64,000 nucleotides of DNA, taken from positions 62,001 to 126,000 of the forward strand of contig NZ_CANMIR010000009.1 in the NCBI RefSeq assembly GCF_947498015.1, read 5' to 3'. Below are positions 8,775 to 17,860 of the stretch, one piece after another. Under the pieces are notes generated by a model that saw nothing but the letters and a program-made list of their open reading frames with translations, made no database searches and was not told where the DNA came from. The DNA is from an uncultured Neptuniibacter sp. GTDB taxonomy: Bacteria > Pseudomonadota > Gammaproteobacteria > Pseudomonadales > Balneatricaceae. The translations under genes and the position numbers were made by a program. Every line of letters starts with the position of its first letter. The stretch's first letter is position 1.

Positions 8775-10211
8775 TTATTGAACTGTCAGAACCTGCATTG
8801 AATTGGTGCCACCATCTTCACCCAGCGAAGCGCCGCGCGTAAGGATGACCAGATCTCCTGTTTGCAGCAGGTTTCTGGCTTTCAAACCGGCCAGAACCTC
8901 GGTGTTGAGCTTATCATTACCAACCTGGGTGGAATCGAAGAAGATCGGTTCGACACCTCGATAGAGCGCAGTTCGACGCATCGTTCTCTCATTGCGTGTC
9001 AGAGCATATATCGGCAAGCCAGAACGAATACGGGACATCCACAGCGGGGTGGAGCCAGATTCGGTGAGGCAGATGATCGCTTTCACCCCCGCGAGCTGGT
9101 TTGCGGTATACATCGCAGAACGAGCGATGGTTTCATCAAAACGTTCCAGTTTATGGGTGATATTGGTGGGGGCTGGTCGCGAAAGCTGATGCTTTTCCGC
9201 TCCCTGGCAGATTGAGGTCATCGACTTGACCACCTCTACAGGATGCTTACCCGCAGCTGTTTCTGCTGAGAGCATCACCGCATCGGTTCCATCCAGAATG
9301 GCATTGGCTACGTCAAAAACCTCTGCGCGGGTTGGCATCGGGTTTTCGATCATCGTTTCCATCATCTGCGTTGCTGTAATAACAAATCGGTTGAGCTCCC
9401 GAGAGCGCCGGATGATATGTTTCTGCACGCCGATCAGCTCGGCATCACCGATCTCAACTCCCAGATCGCCACGCGCAACCATAATGCCGTCACACGCCAG
9501 AATGATCTCGTCCAGTGCTTCATTGTTTGCAACGGTTTCTGCCCGCTCAACTTTGGCAACGATCTCTGCCCGTGAGCCTGCACTGTTGAGTAGTTCTCTG
9601 GCTTCTTTGAGGTCTGCGGCACTGCGTGGGAAGGAAACAGCGATATAATCCATGTCGATATCGGCAGCAACTTTGATATCACGTCGATCTTTATCGGTGA
9701 GTGCTGCTGCAGAAAGGCCACCGCCCTGGCGGTTGATACCTTTGTTATTGGAGAGAGGACCGCCAATGATGACCTCTGTCTCAATACGGTTTCCTTCAAC
9801 ATTGACAACTTTGAGCTGAACCCGGCCATCATCCAGCAGCAAAATATCACCTGGTGAACTGTCACCCGGCAGGGCTTTGTAATCGATCCCTACTTGAGTT
9901 TGGTCGCCATCATTATTACCCAGCTCAGAATCCAGCGTGAACCGGTCTCCTTCACTGAGCTGGATTTTGTCCTGTGTGAAACGGGCGATGCGGATTTTCG
10001 GCCCCTGCAGATCTCCCAGAACGGCGACAGAAAGACCAAGCCTGCGAGCTGTCTGACGAACTTCACTCGCCCGGCGGCGGTGATCATCGGCACTCCCGTG
10101 AGAAAAATTCAGTCGCACCGTGTTGACGCCATTGCGCAGAATATCTTCCAGTACGCCTGGCTGATCAGTCGAAGGACCGAGAGTGGCAACAATTTTAGTT
10201 CGTTTTAGCAT
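8775..10211 (-). CDS. pyk: Pyruvate kinase
   Basis: Catalyses phosphoenolpyruvate plus ADP to pyruvate plus ATP, the last glycolytic step. The 478-residue protein (compare E. coli PykA 480) starts MLKRTKIVATLGPS, carries VRLNFSHG (substrate loop), DLQGPKIRI, the Mg/PEP region AKVERAE and GDLGVEIG, and the signature ITATQMMETMIENPMPTRAE. The C-terminal effector-binding domain is intact. Sequence style fits the PykA (AMP or sugar-phosphate-activated) class, but PykA and PykF cannot be safely distinguished by eye. Confidence 0.95.
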   Translation of the reverse strand: MLKRTKIVATLGPSTDQPGVLEDILRNGVNTVRLNFSHGSADDHRRRASEVRQTARRLGLSVAVLGDLQGPKIRIARFTQDKIQLSEGDRFTLDSELGNNDGDQTQVGIDYKALPGDSSPGDILLLDDGRVQLKVVNVEGNRIETEVIIGGPLSNNKGINRQGGGLSAAALTDKDRRDIKVAADIDMDYIAVSFPRSAADLKEARELLNSAGSRAEIVAKVERAETVANNEALDEIILACDGIMVARGDLGVEIGDAELIGVQKHIIRRSRELNRFVITATQMMETMIENPMPTRAEVFDVANAILDGTDAVMLSAETAAGKHPVEVVKSMTSICQGAEKHQLSRPAPTNITHKLERFDETIARSAMYTANQLAGVKAIICLTESGSTPLWMSRIRSGLPIYALTRNERTMRRTALYRGVEPIFFDSTQVGNDKLNTEVLAGLKARNLLQTGDLVILTRGASLGEDGGTNSMQVLTVQ

Positions 10212-10353
10212 GAGAAAAACTTGCCCCGTATTTGAGATTGCTCGATAGTACCTTAGTATAGAGCGACTCGGTTTAATAAATTAAGTGTTTCGTCGGGTTG
10301 ACGTAAAAAAATGATCTCAGGGGTGGATCTTCCTGAGTAAACAGGCCCTAGAT

Positions 10354-12624
10354 ATGCCTCTCCCAAAAGCCAGCAGCTGGCGTCGGTACCGGCTGATATT
10401 TTTTATTGTGTTAGCGCTCGCCTTTCTTTTGGTCGTTGGGCAGACAACGCTTATCAGTCGAAGCCAGGGTTACGACCAACTGCAGCAACGCTCCGGTGCT
10501 GACCTTAACCGTTATCTGCTTAGCCTGCAGCAGAAGCTTGATCGCTATAAGGATCTGCCCGCACTGCTCTCCTCCCATTCCATACTGATTAACGCGTTGC
10601 AGAAACCGGAAGATGAGTTTCTAAAAGGGCAGGCCAGTGTGTATCTGGAGCATGTGAACAACTCAATTAATGCGGCCGATGTCTACATCATGAATCGAGA
10701 GGGAACTGCTATTGCCGCGAGTAACTGGGCTGAGGCTCGCTCCTTTGTGGGTAAGAACTACGGCTTCCGACCCTATTTTAAGGATGCGATCCAGGGAAAA
10801 TCAGGCCGCTACTTTGCCCTGGGAACCGTTTCGAAACGACGGGGTTATTACTTCTCTTACCCTGTGTATGAACGTAGTCAGATCATCGGTGTTGTGGTGG
10901 TGAAGATCGATCTGAATGAGATCGAGTCGGACTGGACTGATCCCGATCTGGATATCCTGGTTACAGATGAAGATGGTGTTATTTTTATCTCAACGCGTGA
11001 AGACTGGAAGTTCCGTACCCTGCAACCTCTCTCGCAGGGGGATATTCAACGTATCGCTGAAAGCTTACGTTATGGCGATCACCAACTGACAGCACTGGAT
11101 ATTATCTCGCAACGCCCGCGGGAAAAGGGAGGGACGCTGATCACTCTGGTGGATGGAACGCGGATCAATAATAAGGCGCTAGACGGAATCAAAACGCGTG
11201 AATTTCTCCAGCAGAGCCGGGAGCTTGAAGACAGCGGCCTGACCGTTGTGGTGTTAGCCAGTACTCAGCCGGTTAAGCTGCGGATGTTCTACTCTGCGCT
11301 GACTACCGGTTTTATCTTTGTGGCGATGGTCCTGTTGGTACTGTTTCTCTCAACGCGACAGCGTATCACACGTGAACGTGCCCGCTTTAAATTACTGGAA
11401 ACGCAGGCTCTGGAGGAAAACGAGAAGCGCGTCCGCGCTATTATCGATAATACCCAGGCAGGTTTGATCACCCTTGATGCGCAGGGCCGTATTGAAAGTA
11501 TGAATATCATGGCTGAAAAGCTGTTTGGTTATTCAGAGGAGAGCATCCGGTTTCAGTATTTTAGTAAACTCCTTTCTCAAGCTGACAGAGCGCTCTGCTG
11601 GCAGCACCTAACCGCTTCTGATCAGGATCGCTTGGATGAACTGTTTACCGAAGCCAGTGGATTACGCTGCGATGGTTCAGCCTTTCCGATCGAGCTTATC
11701 ATTGGACATATGGACTACGGTTCGATTAAGCGGTTTATCGTCACCATCCACGATATTACTCAGCGTAAGCTTTATGAAGAGGAGCTGCAGCATGCCCGTG
11801 ATCTTCTAGAGCACCGAGTTGTGGAGCGAACTGCTGATCTGACTGATGCCAACCTGCGTCTCACCGAGGAGGTTGAAAACCATAAACATACGCAGAATGA
11901 GCTGATTCAAACCGCCAAACTCGCGGTACTCGGACAGATGTCGGCAGGTATTAACCATGAATTGAATCAGCCTCTGACAGCGATCAGAACCTATGCCGAT
12001 AATGCACGCGCGTTTATTGATCGGGGTAAGGTGGAGACCGCTGAAAAAAATCTCAATGAGATCAGCTTGCTAACGGAGCGGATGGCTAAAATTATCCATC
12101 CCCTGAAAGAGTTCTCACGCAAGACCTCAGGACGACCTGAACCGGTTTGTCTTAAAACGGTACATGATGGCGCGATGTCAGTGATGTATGGACGATTAAG
12201 TAAGACCGATGCTGAGATTAATTGGCCTCAAGGTCTGGATCAGGTCTATGTGATGGGTGATACCGTTCGATTGGAGCAGGTATTGGTCAACCTGATCAGT
12301 AATGCGTTGCAGGCGATGGAAAATGAGCCCCGACAGCAGGTGGATATCTGTGTGGTTGCTCAGTCAGATTGGATTGGGCTTCAGGTTCGTGATTACGGTC
12401 CGGGTGTGCCGGAACAGGATCTGAACCGAGTATTTGAGCCTTTCTATACCACCAAGAAAGCGGGGCAAGGTCTGGGCTTGGGCCTCTCGATCTCCCATAG
12501 AATCATTGAAAGCATGGGGGGGCGTTTATCGGTCTCAAATCATGCTGAAGTGGGAGCCGTGTTCGAGATCAGTTTACCCAGTGCCCAGGCACCTGATAAT
12601 GTTTCAGGTAAAACAATCGGTTAA
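10354..12624 (+). CDS. dctB: C4-dicarboxylate sensor histidine kinase DctB
   Basis: Inner-membrane sensor kinase of 756 residues. TM1 is at about 13-33, a periplasmic double PAS/Cache region follows (FRPYFKDAIQGKSGRYFALG is characteristic of DctB), TM2 at about 313-333, then a cytoplasmic PAS at about 360-475, coiled coil, HisKA with phosphorylatable His535 in SAGINHELNQPLTAIR, and a HATPase with N box at about 640-650 and DYGPGVP / GQGLGLGLSIS glycine boxes. Typical DctB has about 600 residues; the additional cytoplasmic PAS explains the length. It is immediately followed by dctD and should sense succinate, fumarate or malate for the dctPQM transporter nearby. Confidence 0.93.
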   Translation: MPLPKASSWRRYRLIFFIVLALAFLLVVGQTTLISRSQGYDQLQQRSGADLNRYLLSLQQKLDRYKDLPALLSSHSILINALQKPEDEFLKGQASVYLEHVNNSINAADVYIMNREGTAIAASNWAEARSFVGKNYGFRPYFKDAIQGKSGRYFALGTVSKRRGYYFSYPVYERSQIIGVVVVKIDLNEIESDWTDPDLDILVTDEDGVIFISTREDWKFRTLQPLSQGDIQRIAESLRYGDHQLTALDIISQRPREKGGTLITLVDGTRINNKALDGIKTREFLQQSRELEDSGLTVVVLASTQPVKLRMFYSALTTGFIFVAMVLLVLFLSTRQRITRERARFKLLETQALEENEKRVRAIIDNTQAGLITLDAQGRIESMNIMAEKLFGYSEESIRFQYFSKLLSQADRALCWQHLTASDQDRLDELFTEASGLRCDGSAFPIELIIGHMDYGSIKRFIVTIHDITQRKLYEEELQHARDLLEHRVVERTADLTDANLRLTEEVENHKHTQNELIQTAKLAVLGQMSAGINHELNQPLTAIRTYADNARAFIDRGKVETAEKNLNEISLLTERMAKIIHPLKEFSRKTSGRPEPVCLKTVHDGAMSVMYGRLSKTDAEINWPQGLDQVYVMGDTVRLEQVLVNLISNALQAMENEPRQQVDICVVAQSDWIGLQVRDYGPGVPEQDLNRVFEPFYTTKKAGQGLGLGLSISHRIIESMGGRLSVSNHAEVGAVFEISLPSAQAPDNVSGKTIG

Positions 12625-12642
12625 TTGAAGATGGAATCCTGT

Positions 12643-14007
12643 ATGAGTGATAGCACCTTGTTGCCTATCCTGCTGGTCGATGATGAAGAACATATTCGCC
12701 TGGCGGCAGGTCAGGCATTGGAGTTAGGCGGTTACGATGTAACAACGGTCGAAACCGCGGAGCAGGCGCTGGATATCATCAATGAGGGCTGGCCGGGTAT
12801 CACGATCACGGATATTAACCTGCCTGGTATTAATGGATTAGAGCTGATGAAACGGATCGTCACTCAGGACCCGGGTATGCCGGTTATTCTGATTACCGGG
12901 CATGGTGATATCTCGATGGCCGTCGGGGCGATGCGTGATGGTGCTTATGATTTCATCGAAAAACCATTTTCCTCTGAGTTAATGCTGGATGTTGTACGCA
13001 GGGCCGTTGAAAAACGCGCATTGGTCAGTGAAAACCTGCGCTTGAAACAGGAGCTGCAAGCTCAGAGTGCACCGGGGCCTCGTATCATTGGTAATACCGC
13101 TGTCATCGCTCAGCTGAGAGGGTTGGTGCATACCATCGCAGATACACCGGCAGATATCCTGATTCTGGGAGAGACTGGGACAGGTAAGGATCTGATGGCT
13201 CGATATATCCATGAGCACAGTAATCGGCGGGATAAAAATTTCGTAGCGATCAACTGCGGTGCTGTACCTGAAAACCTGATCGAATCTGAACTGTTTGGTC
13301 ACGAGAAGGGGGCGTTTACGGATGCGAAAGCCCGCCGTATAGGTAAGTTTGAGCATGCCGATGGCGGTACTCTGTTTCTGGATGAGATCGAAAGTATGCC
13401 GATGACGCTGCAGATCAAGCTGCTGCGGGTACTGGAAGAGAGGGCTATTGAGCGTTTAGGTGCTAATGAGGTGATACCGATCGATATACGGGTCATCGCC
13501 GCTACCAAAGTGGATCTGCGGGAAGCGGCTGAAGAGGGATCGTTTCGGGAGGATCTCTATTATCGTTTGAATGTCGTCCGCATCGATATCCCCGCATTAC
13601 GTGAGCGACGTGAGGATATCAGTTTGCTGTTTCAGCACTTTGCGTTGATCGCCTCCTCGCAATATGGGCGGGAAGTACCGCTGCTGTCAGCAGAACGGAT
13701 GCATAGCCTGATGACGCACGACTGGCCGGGAAATGTCAGGGAGCTGCGGAATCTGGCAGAGCGCTATGTGCTTTTGGGTGAAAGTTGTACCTTTGATTTT
13801 GAAAACCGTCCGATCACTGAGATTAATGGCAGCAGTGAGATGACACTGCCTGAAAAGGTGGATCAGTTTGAAAGTATGTTGATACAGGCTGAACTGTCTC
13901 GCTGTGCCGGCTCAATTAAAGAGACGTTGAGCAGTCTGGGATTGCCGCGGAAAACACTCTACGACAAGATGAAGAAATATGGTCTGGATAAAAAGGACTA
14001 TAAGTAG
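12643..14007 (+). CDS. dctD: Sigma-54-dependent response regulator DctD
   Basis: Transcriptional activator of 454 residues with receiver domain (phospho-acceptor Asp57 in TDINLPG), sigma-54 AAA+ domain (Walker A GETGTGKD from about 176, Walker B TLFLDEIES) and a C-terminal Fis-type helix-turn-helix (LSSLGLPRKTLYDKMKKYGL). DctB should phosphorylate it to open the sigma-54 promoter at dctP. TTG at 12625 and ATG at 12631 are also in frame; ATG 12643 is preferred for the GGA spaced seven bases ahead and the match to family starts. The sigma-54 contact loop reads GAFTDA instead of GAFTGA. Confidence 0.92.
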   Translation: MSDSTLLPILLVDDEEHIRLAAGQALELGGYDVTTVETAEQALDIINEGWPGITITDINLPGINGLELMKRIVTQDPGMPVILITGHGDISMAVGAMRDGAYDFIEKPFSSELMLDVVRRAVEKRALVSENLRLKQELQAQSAPGPRIIGNTAVIAQLRGLVHTIADTPADILILGETGTGKDLMARYIHEHSNRRDKNFVAINCGAVPENLIESELFGHEKGAFTDAKARRIGKFEHADGGTLFLDEIESMPMTLQIKLLRVLEERAIERLGANEVIPIDIRVIAATKVDLREAAEEGSFREDLYYRLNVVRIDIPALRERREDISLLFQHFALIASSQYGREVPLLSAERMHSLMTHDWPGNVRELRNLAERYVLLGESCTFDFENRPITEINGSSEMTLPEKVDQFESMLIQAELSRCAGSIKETLSSLGLPRKTLYDKMKKYGLDKKDYK

Positions 14008-14016
14008 TTAGGAACT

Positions 14017-14047
14017 ATAAAAAAGGCCGCATAAGCGGCCTTTTTTA
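14017..14047. terminator. Bidirectional rho-independent terminator
   Basis: AAAAAAGGCCGC and GCGGCCTTTTTT arms with a four-base loop, between dctD and the convergent chemoreceptor gene. Confidence 0.93.
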
Positions 14048-14059
14048 TCTCTGTACTTG

Positions 14060-15670
14060 CTACAGCTTGAATCTCTGTACCATCACTTCTAGCTGCCCAG
14101 CCAGAGTATTGAGTTCGTTAGCAACCTGATTCAGCTTGCCTGCTCGGGAGGAGGTATGTTCCGCTGTCTGCGCAATCTCATGAACGCTGGCTTCAACACT
14201 ACTGGCCATCTCGGTCTGCTCCTTAACAGAGGAGGAGACCATATGGTTCATATCATTGATGACACGTACCTCTTCTGCAATCTTAGTCAAAGCGTCTGAG
14301 GTTTCCTGAACTTTTAGTACCCCGGCTTCGGCACTACTATGGGCATGATCCATAACCGATACAGCATCACGGGCATCATGTTGCAGTTTTTCGATAATAG
14401 CATTGATCTCTTCAGTTGAGTTCCGGGTTTTACTGGCAAGTGTTCTCACCTCATCCGCTACAACGGCAAACCCACGTCCCTGCTCGCCTGCTCGTGCGGC
14501 CTCAATGGCAGCATTCAGGGCCAAAAGGTTCGTCTGCTCGGCGATCTTCTGGATTACCTCAAGTACGGTGCCAACGCTCTGGCTCTGTTCATCCAGTTTA
14601 TTGATGACAGTGAGAGCGCTGTCGATATTGTTTTTCAGCTCTTCGATCGCGTTGATCGCCTGATCCGTAATGACTGTCCCTTCCTGACTCTGTTCCAAAG
14701 CCAGATCGGAAGCGGATACGGTGTTTTCCGCACTCGCTTCGACGCTTTTAGTTGCGGCTTCCATCTGCTCCATCGCTGAGGCGACCGCACTGGTCTGCAT
14801 CTGCTGGCTATTTACAGCACTGTTAGCCATATCTGCTATCTCATTGATCGATGTGCTTGAGGTGCTTAGCTGGTGGACTGTAGCGCTGACCTTGCTGAGG
14901 CTTCCATGGAAATCATCCAGCATCGTATTCAGCGAGTTGGACATAGCGCCAATCTCGTCTTTAGACGTGACATCGATACGCAGTTTTAGATCGGAGTTCG
15001 CGTGGATAGTGTTGATGGTCTTGCCCATCTGTTTTACGGGACGAACCACCAGTCGGCCCAGCAGGAAGCCAACAAGGGCCAGGCCACCGATAAAGAGCAC
15101 AAGCTCGGTAATAGCGACGCTGAGCAGGTTGCTGCGGACGGTGTTATCGAGGTTCTCAAAGGAGTAGGTTACACGGACTGCACCCAGTACGTCACCTTCA
15201 TTTGTCTGGTGACAGAGTAAACAGTTGGTGCCTTTGTAATCGGATAGCGCTTTCATCGGGGTGATAACGGTCAGACGGTGGCCCTGATCATCATCCAATT
15301 CCTGAATGATCTGCTCACCACTCATTGCCCGACGATCAAGCTCATCCATGATTTTAGAATCTGCGGTTCCCGGTCCGTAAACATTAGCAACCAGGTCCCC
15401 GCGGATGATGCGGGCCTCAGTGACTTCCGGGTTGGCCAGAATTTTCTCCTGAAGAGACTGGCGGTTACTCATGGCGCCGCTGAGCATCAGTATATTGATA
15501 CTGTCGAAATATGAGTCTGCGGTAGCTGTGGTGTTTTTGGTCACCACTTCAGACACTAAGCTGGATTCACTGCGGTATATCGCGGTAAGTGAACTTACCA
15601 GAATGATGAGGAAAACCGCTGCCAGTGACAGATTAACTTTGGTCTGTATTGATAAGCCGTCCAGTTTCAC
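14060..15670 (-). CDS. Methyl-accepting chemotaxis protein with periplasmic c-type haem motif
   Basis: Chemoreceptor of 536 residues. TM1 is near residues 12-32, a periplasmic sensor runs to about 190, TM2 at about 190-212, HAMP to about 260, and a full signalling hairpin follows with the conserved tip [20 protein letters not shown]. The periplasmic domain carries CLLCH (Cys150, Cys153, His154), a covalent haem attachment motif, followed by [13 protein letters not shown], a pattern I associate with haem-bearing PAS/Cache-like sensors of redox or gas signals. GTG 15670 is chosen because GGGAG precedes it by seven bases; a TTG at 15721 lacks such a site. There is no C-terminal CheR-binding pentapeptide. 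Confidence 0.88.
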   Translation of the reverse strand: MKLDGLSIQTKVNLSLAAVFLIILVSSLTAIYRSESSLVSEVVTKNTTATADSYFDSINILMLSGAMSNRQSLQEKILANPEVTEARIIRGDLVANVYGPGTADSKIMDELDRRAMSGEQIIQELDDDQGHRLTVITPMKALSDYKGTNCLLCHQTNEGDVLGAVRVTYSFENLDNTVRSNLLSVAITELVLFIGGLALVGFLLGRLVVRPVKQMGKTINTIHANSDLKLRIDVTSKDEIGAMSNSLNTMLDDFHGSLSKVSATVHQLSTSSTSINEIADMANSAVNSQQMQTSAVASAMEQMEAATKSVEASAENTVSASDLALEQSQEGTVITDQAINAIEELKNNIDSALTVINKLDEQSQSVGTVLEVIQKIAEQTNLLALNAAIEAARAGEQGRGFAVVADEVRTLASKTRNSTEEINAIIEKLQHDARDAVSVMDHAHSSAEAGVLKVQETSDALTKIAEEVRVINDMNHMVSSSVKEQTEMASSVEASVHEIAQTAEHTSSRAGKLNQVANELNTLAGQLEVMVQRFKL

Positions 15671-15827
15671 TACGTAACTCCCGATCAGCGTAACGTCGTT
15701 ATTTTTAGAGTATCCGACCAATAATAAGGGTATCGGTGTGATTCGTATACCTTTAGTTATTTCCTGAATGAGACGTAGATCAATAAAACGGTTAACTGGT
15801 CGGTCAGGGCTGTTGAGGTGATCGAAA

Positions 15828-15878
15828 TGGGTGGGAATCCCTCTTTGTGAATACGAAAAATGTGTGGGAAACCGCCGA
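15828..15878 (+). promoter_or_regulatory. Tandem upstream activator sites, probably for DctD
   Basis: Two similar dyads share GTGGGAA followed by CC: one begins at 15831 (GTGGGAATCCC), the other at 15864 within TGTGTGGGAAACCGCC. They are 33 bases apart, close to three helical turns, and lie about 100-150 bases upstream of the -24 element, the usual place for enhancer-binding proteins. The second resembles my memory of the rhizobial DctD site (TGTG-GGAAATCC-CACA). Assignment to DctD is inferred. Confidence 0.55.
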
Positions 15879-15976
15879 ATATTAATGAGGTGATAGTGGG
15901 TAAAAAAATCTACGAAATAATAGCAAGGCCTTATATATAGGGCGCGTCAGCGGTATTGGATTGCTGTTTTTTAAAG

Positions 15977-15994
15977 TTGGTCTCCTTCTTGCTC
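15977..15994 (+). promoter_or_regulatory. Sigma-54 (-24/-12) promoter of dctPQM
   Basis: TTGG at -24 and TTGCT at -12, with the invariant GG (15979-15980) and GC (15991-15992) separated by exactly ten bases, as the sigma-54 consensus requires. It lies about 100 bases before the dctP start codon, next to a gene for the sigma-54 activator DctD. Confidence 0.75.
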
Positions 15995-16097
15995 TATTAG
16001 GGGTAGAGATTCAGAAAACTCTGTTGCTGCTTAACTGAGTGTGCTGAATTTCAAACAAAACAACGATAAACAACGTCCAATAAACAGGAGATGCACA

Positions 16098-17081
16098 ATG
16101 CGTTTACTGACTGCTGCTATAACAACGATGGCTCTGACTCTGGGAGCACAGGCTGCTGTTGCTGCCCCGGTTGAGATTAAATTTTCCCATGTTGTTGCTG
16201 AAAATACGCCTAAAGGCCAGATGGCTACTAAGTTCAAAGAATTGGTAGATGAGCGCCTGGCGGGTAAAGTTGAAGTTAAAGTATTCCCTAACTCACAGCT
16301 GTTTGGCGATAACAAAGTTCTGGAAGCGATGCTGCTTGGTGATGTGCAGATGGCGGCTCCATCACTGTCTAAGTTCCAGAAATACACCAAGAAACTACAG
16401 ATCTTCGATCTACCCTTCCTGTTTAAAGATATGGCTGCGGTAGAGAAGTTCCAGAATGGCCCTGAAGGTCGGGAGCTGCTGAACTCTCTGCAGAAGAAAG
16501 GTCTGGTAGGCCTGGGTTACCTTCACAACGGTATGAAACAGCTTTCTGCCAGTGATCCACTTAAGGTGCCAGCGGATGCTGAAGGTAAAAAATTCCGTAT
16601 TATGACCTCTGATGTGCTTCAGGCTCAGTTTGAAGCGGTTGATGCGGTTCCTCTGAAAAAGCCATTCTCTGAAGTCTTCACTCTGCTACAGACTAAAGCG
16701 ATCGACGGTCAGGAAAATACCTGGTCTAACATCTTCTCCAAGAAATTCTTCGAAGTTCAACCGTACATCACTGAGTCCAACCACGGTGTACTGGATTACC
16801 TGGTTGTAACCTCTGCTGAGTTCTGGATGGGGCTGGATGATGATCTGAAAGTTGAGATCCAAAAAGCACTGGATGAAGCGATTAAACACGGCAATGCGAT
16901 TGCTGCTGAGAAAGCTAGCTCTGATAAACAGAAAATCATCGATTCTAAGCGCTCTGAAGTGCTGACGCTGACAGATGCTGAACGTGCTCAGTGGGTTGAA
17001 GCGATGAAGCCGGTTTGGAAGCAGTTTGAAGATCAGGTAGGTGCTGATCTGATCAAAGCGGCTGAAGCGTCTAACAACTAA
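16098..17081 (+). CDS. dctP: TRAP transporter substrate-binding protein DctP
   Basis: Periplasmic solute-binding protein of 327 residues that delivers C4-dicarboxylates to the DctQM permease. Signal peptide at about 1-23 ends in AQAAVA. The mature part starts EIKFSHVVAENTPKGQMA and includes LFGDNKVLEAMLLGDVQMAAPS, with the conserved TRAP-binding arginine in KKFRIMTSDV and the QENTWSNI motif. ATG 16098 is used instead of an upstream ATG at 16041, because AGGAG lies seven bases before it and the product then begins with its signal sequence. First gene of the sigma-54-controlled dctPQM operon. Confidence 0.94.
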   Translation: MRLLTAAITTMALTLGAQAAVAAPVEIKFSHVVAENTPKGQMATKFKELVDERLAGKVEVKVFPNSQLFGDNKVLEAMLLGDVQMAAPSLSKFQKYTKKLQIFDLPFLFKDMAAVEKFQNGPEGRELLNSLQKKGLVGLGYLHNGMKQLSASDPLKVPADAEGKKFRIMTSDVLQAQFEAVDAVPLKKPFSEVFTLLQTKAIDGQENTWSNIFSKKFFEVQPYITESNHGVLDYLVVTSAEFWMGLDDDLKVEIQKALDEAIKHGNAIAAEKASSDKQKIIDSKRSEVLTLTDAERAQWVEAMKPVWKQFEDQVGADLIKAAEASNN

Positions 17082-17105
17082 TTCATTGAATTAGTTGAGG
17101 CAAGC

Positions 17106-17142
17106 AACCGGGCAGGCGATCGCTCCTCCCGCCCGGTTTTTA
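17106..17142 (+). terminator. Intra-operon terminator/attenuator after dctP
   Basis: Stem AACCGGGC/GCCCGGTT (17106-17113 with 17131-17138) and five T. It lies between dctP and dctQ, so probably allows partial readthrough and higher yield of the binding protein than of the permease. Confidence 0.7.
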
Positions 17143-17153
17143 AACTCTCCCGA

Positions 17154-17215
17154 ACATTCAGAGGAGAGCTACACAGTATTCCCGAGCTGTTCATCGGGAG
17201 CTCTCCTGTGAATGT
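17154..17215 (+). repeat. Long inverted repeat between dctP and dctQ
   Basis: Seventeen-base arms (17154-17170 and 17199-17215) match as complements with one mismatch, and an inner CCCGA/TCGGG stem (17181-17185 with 17194-17198) extends the hairpin. There is no T-run after it, so it is more likely an mRNA-stabilising or processing element than a terminator. Confidence 0.75.
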
Positions 17216-17260
17216 AGGTAAACGACAATAATAACGACGTGAGTCGCTACGGGGGCCGTT

Positions 17261-17860
17261 ATGGTACGTAATCTGATAACAAAACTTGAAGAGGGGTTTC
17301 TCTCCATTCTTCTGGTTTCAATGACCTTACTGGTATTTGCTGAAGTGGTAGCCCGCTTCGGTTTCAATGCCGGTATCCACTGGGCGCAGGAAGTAACGCT
17401 TCTGCTGGCGGCCTGGTTTGTTCTTTTTGGCGCTTCTTACGGCGTGAAAGTGGGTGCACATATCGGTGTGGATGTATTTGTGAAAATGTTTCCACATAAC
17501 ACCCACCGTTTTATCACCTTGGTGGCCATTGCCCTGTGTTTGGTGTACTGCGGACTATTCCTCTACGGTTCCTGGATCTATCTCAGCAAGATGAAGATGA
17601 TCGGCATCGAACTTGAAGATCTTCCTGTCCCTAAATGGATACCGATGAGCATCCTGGTGATCGGCTTTGTACTCCTGATTGTGCGTTTCCTGCAGTTGGG
17701 TTGGAAAGTTATTAAGGATGAGGCAGAGGGTTTCCATTTTGCAGATGAGGCTGAAGAGTCAATGGAGATCGCTAAGGAGCTGCAAGAGACAGCTCTGGGT
17801 AGCGATGATCTTAACCAAGACCCGAATCAATCCAAGCAAACAAAGCAGGAGGATAAATAA
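17261..17860 (+). CDS. dctQ: TRAP transporter small permease DctQ
   Basis: Inner-membrane protein of 199 residues with four predicted helices (about 13-33, 49-69, 84-106, 126-148) and the family segment RFGFNAGIHWAQEVTLLLAAWFVLFGASYGVK. It pairs with DctM to form the Na+-coupled dicarboxylate permease. The C-terminal tail (residues 150-199) is acidic and longer than in many DctQ proteins. Its stop codon overlaps the dctM start by one base (TAATG), indicating translational coupling. Confidence 0.92.
   Translation: MVRNLITKLEEGFLSILLVSMTLLVFAEVVARFGFNAGIHWAQEVTLLLAAWFVLFGASYGVKVGAHIGVDVFVKMFPHNTHRFITLVAIALCLVYCGLFLYGSWIYLSKMKMIGIELEDLPVPKWIPMSILVIGFVLLIVRFLQLGWKVIKDEAEGFHFADEAEESMEIAKELQETALGSDDLNQDPNQSKQTKQEDK

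Larger units (their letters stand above)
15671..16097. other. Intergenic control region between chemoreceptor and dctP
   Basis: A 427-base stretch without a credible gene. It holds the two candidate DctD sites and the sigma-54 promoter described separately, and the dctP leader. Any promoter of the chemoreceptor gene, reading leftward, must also lie here, but I cannot identify it. Confidence 0.7.

Noticed and set aside
15278..15677. Plus-strand frames opposite the chemoreceptor start
   Set aside because: Opposite a strongly conserved coding sequence, with no start signals.
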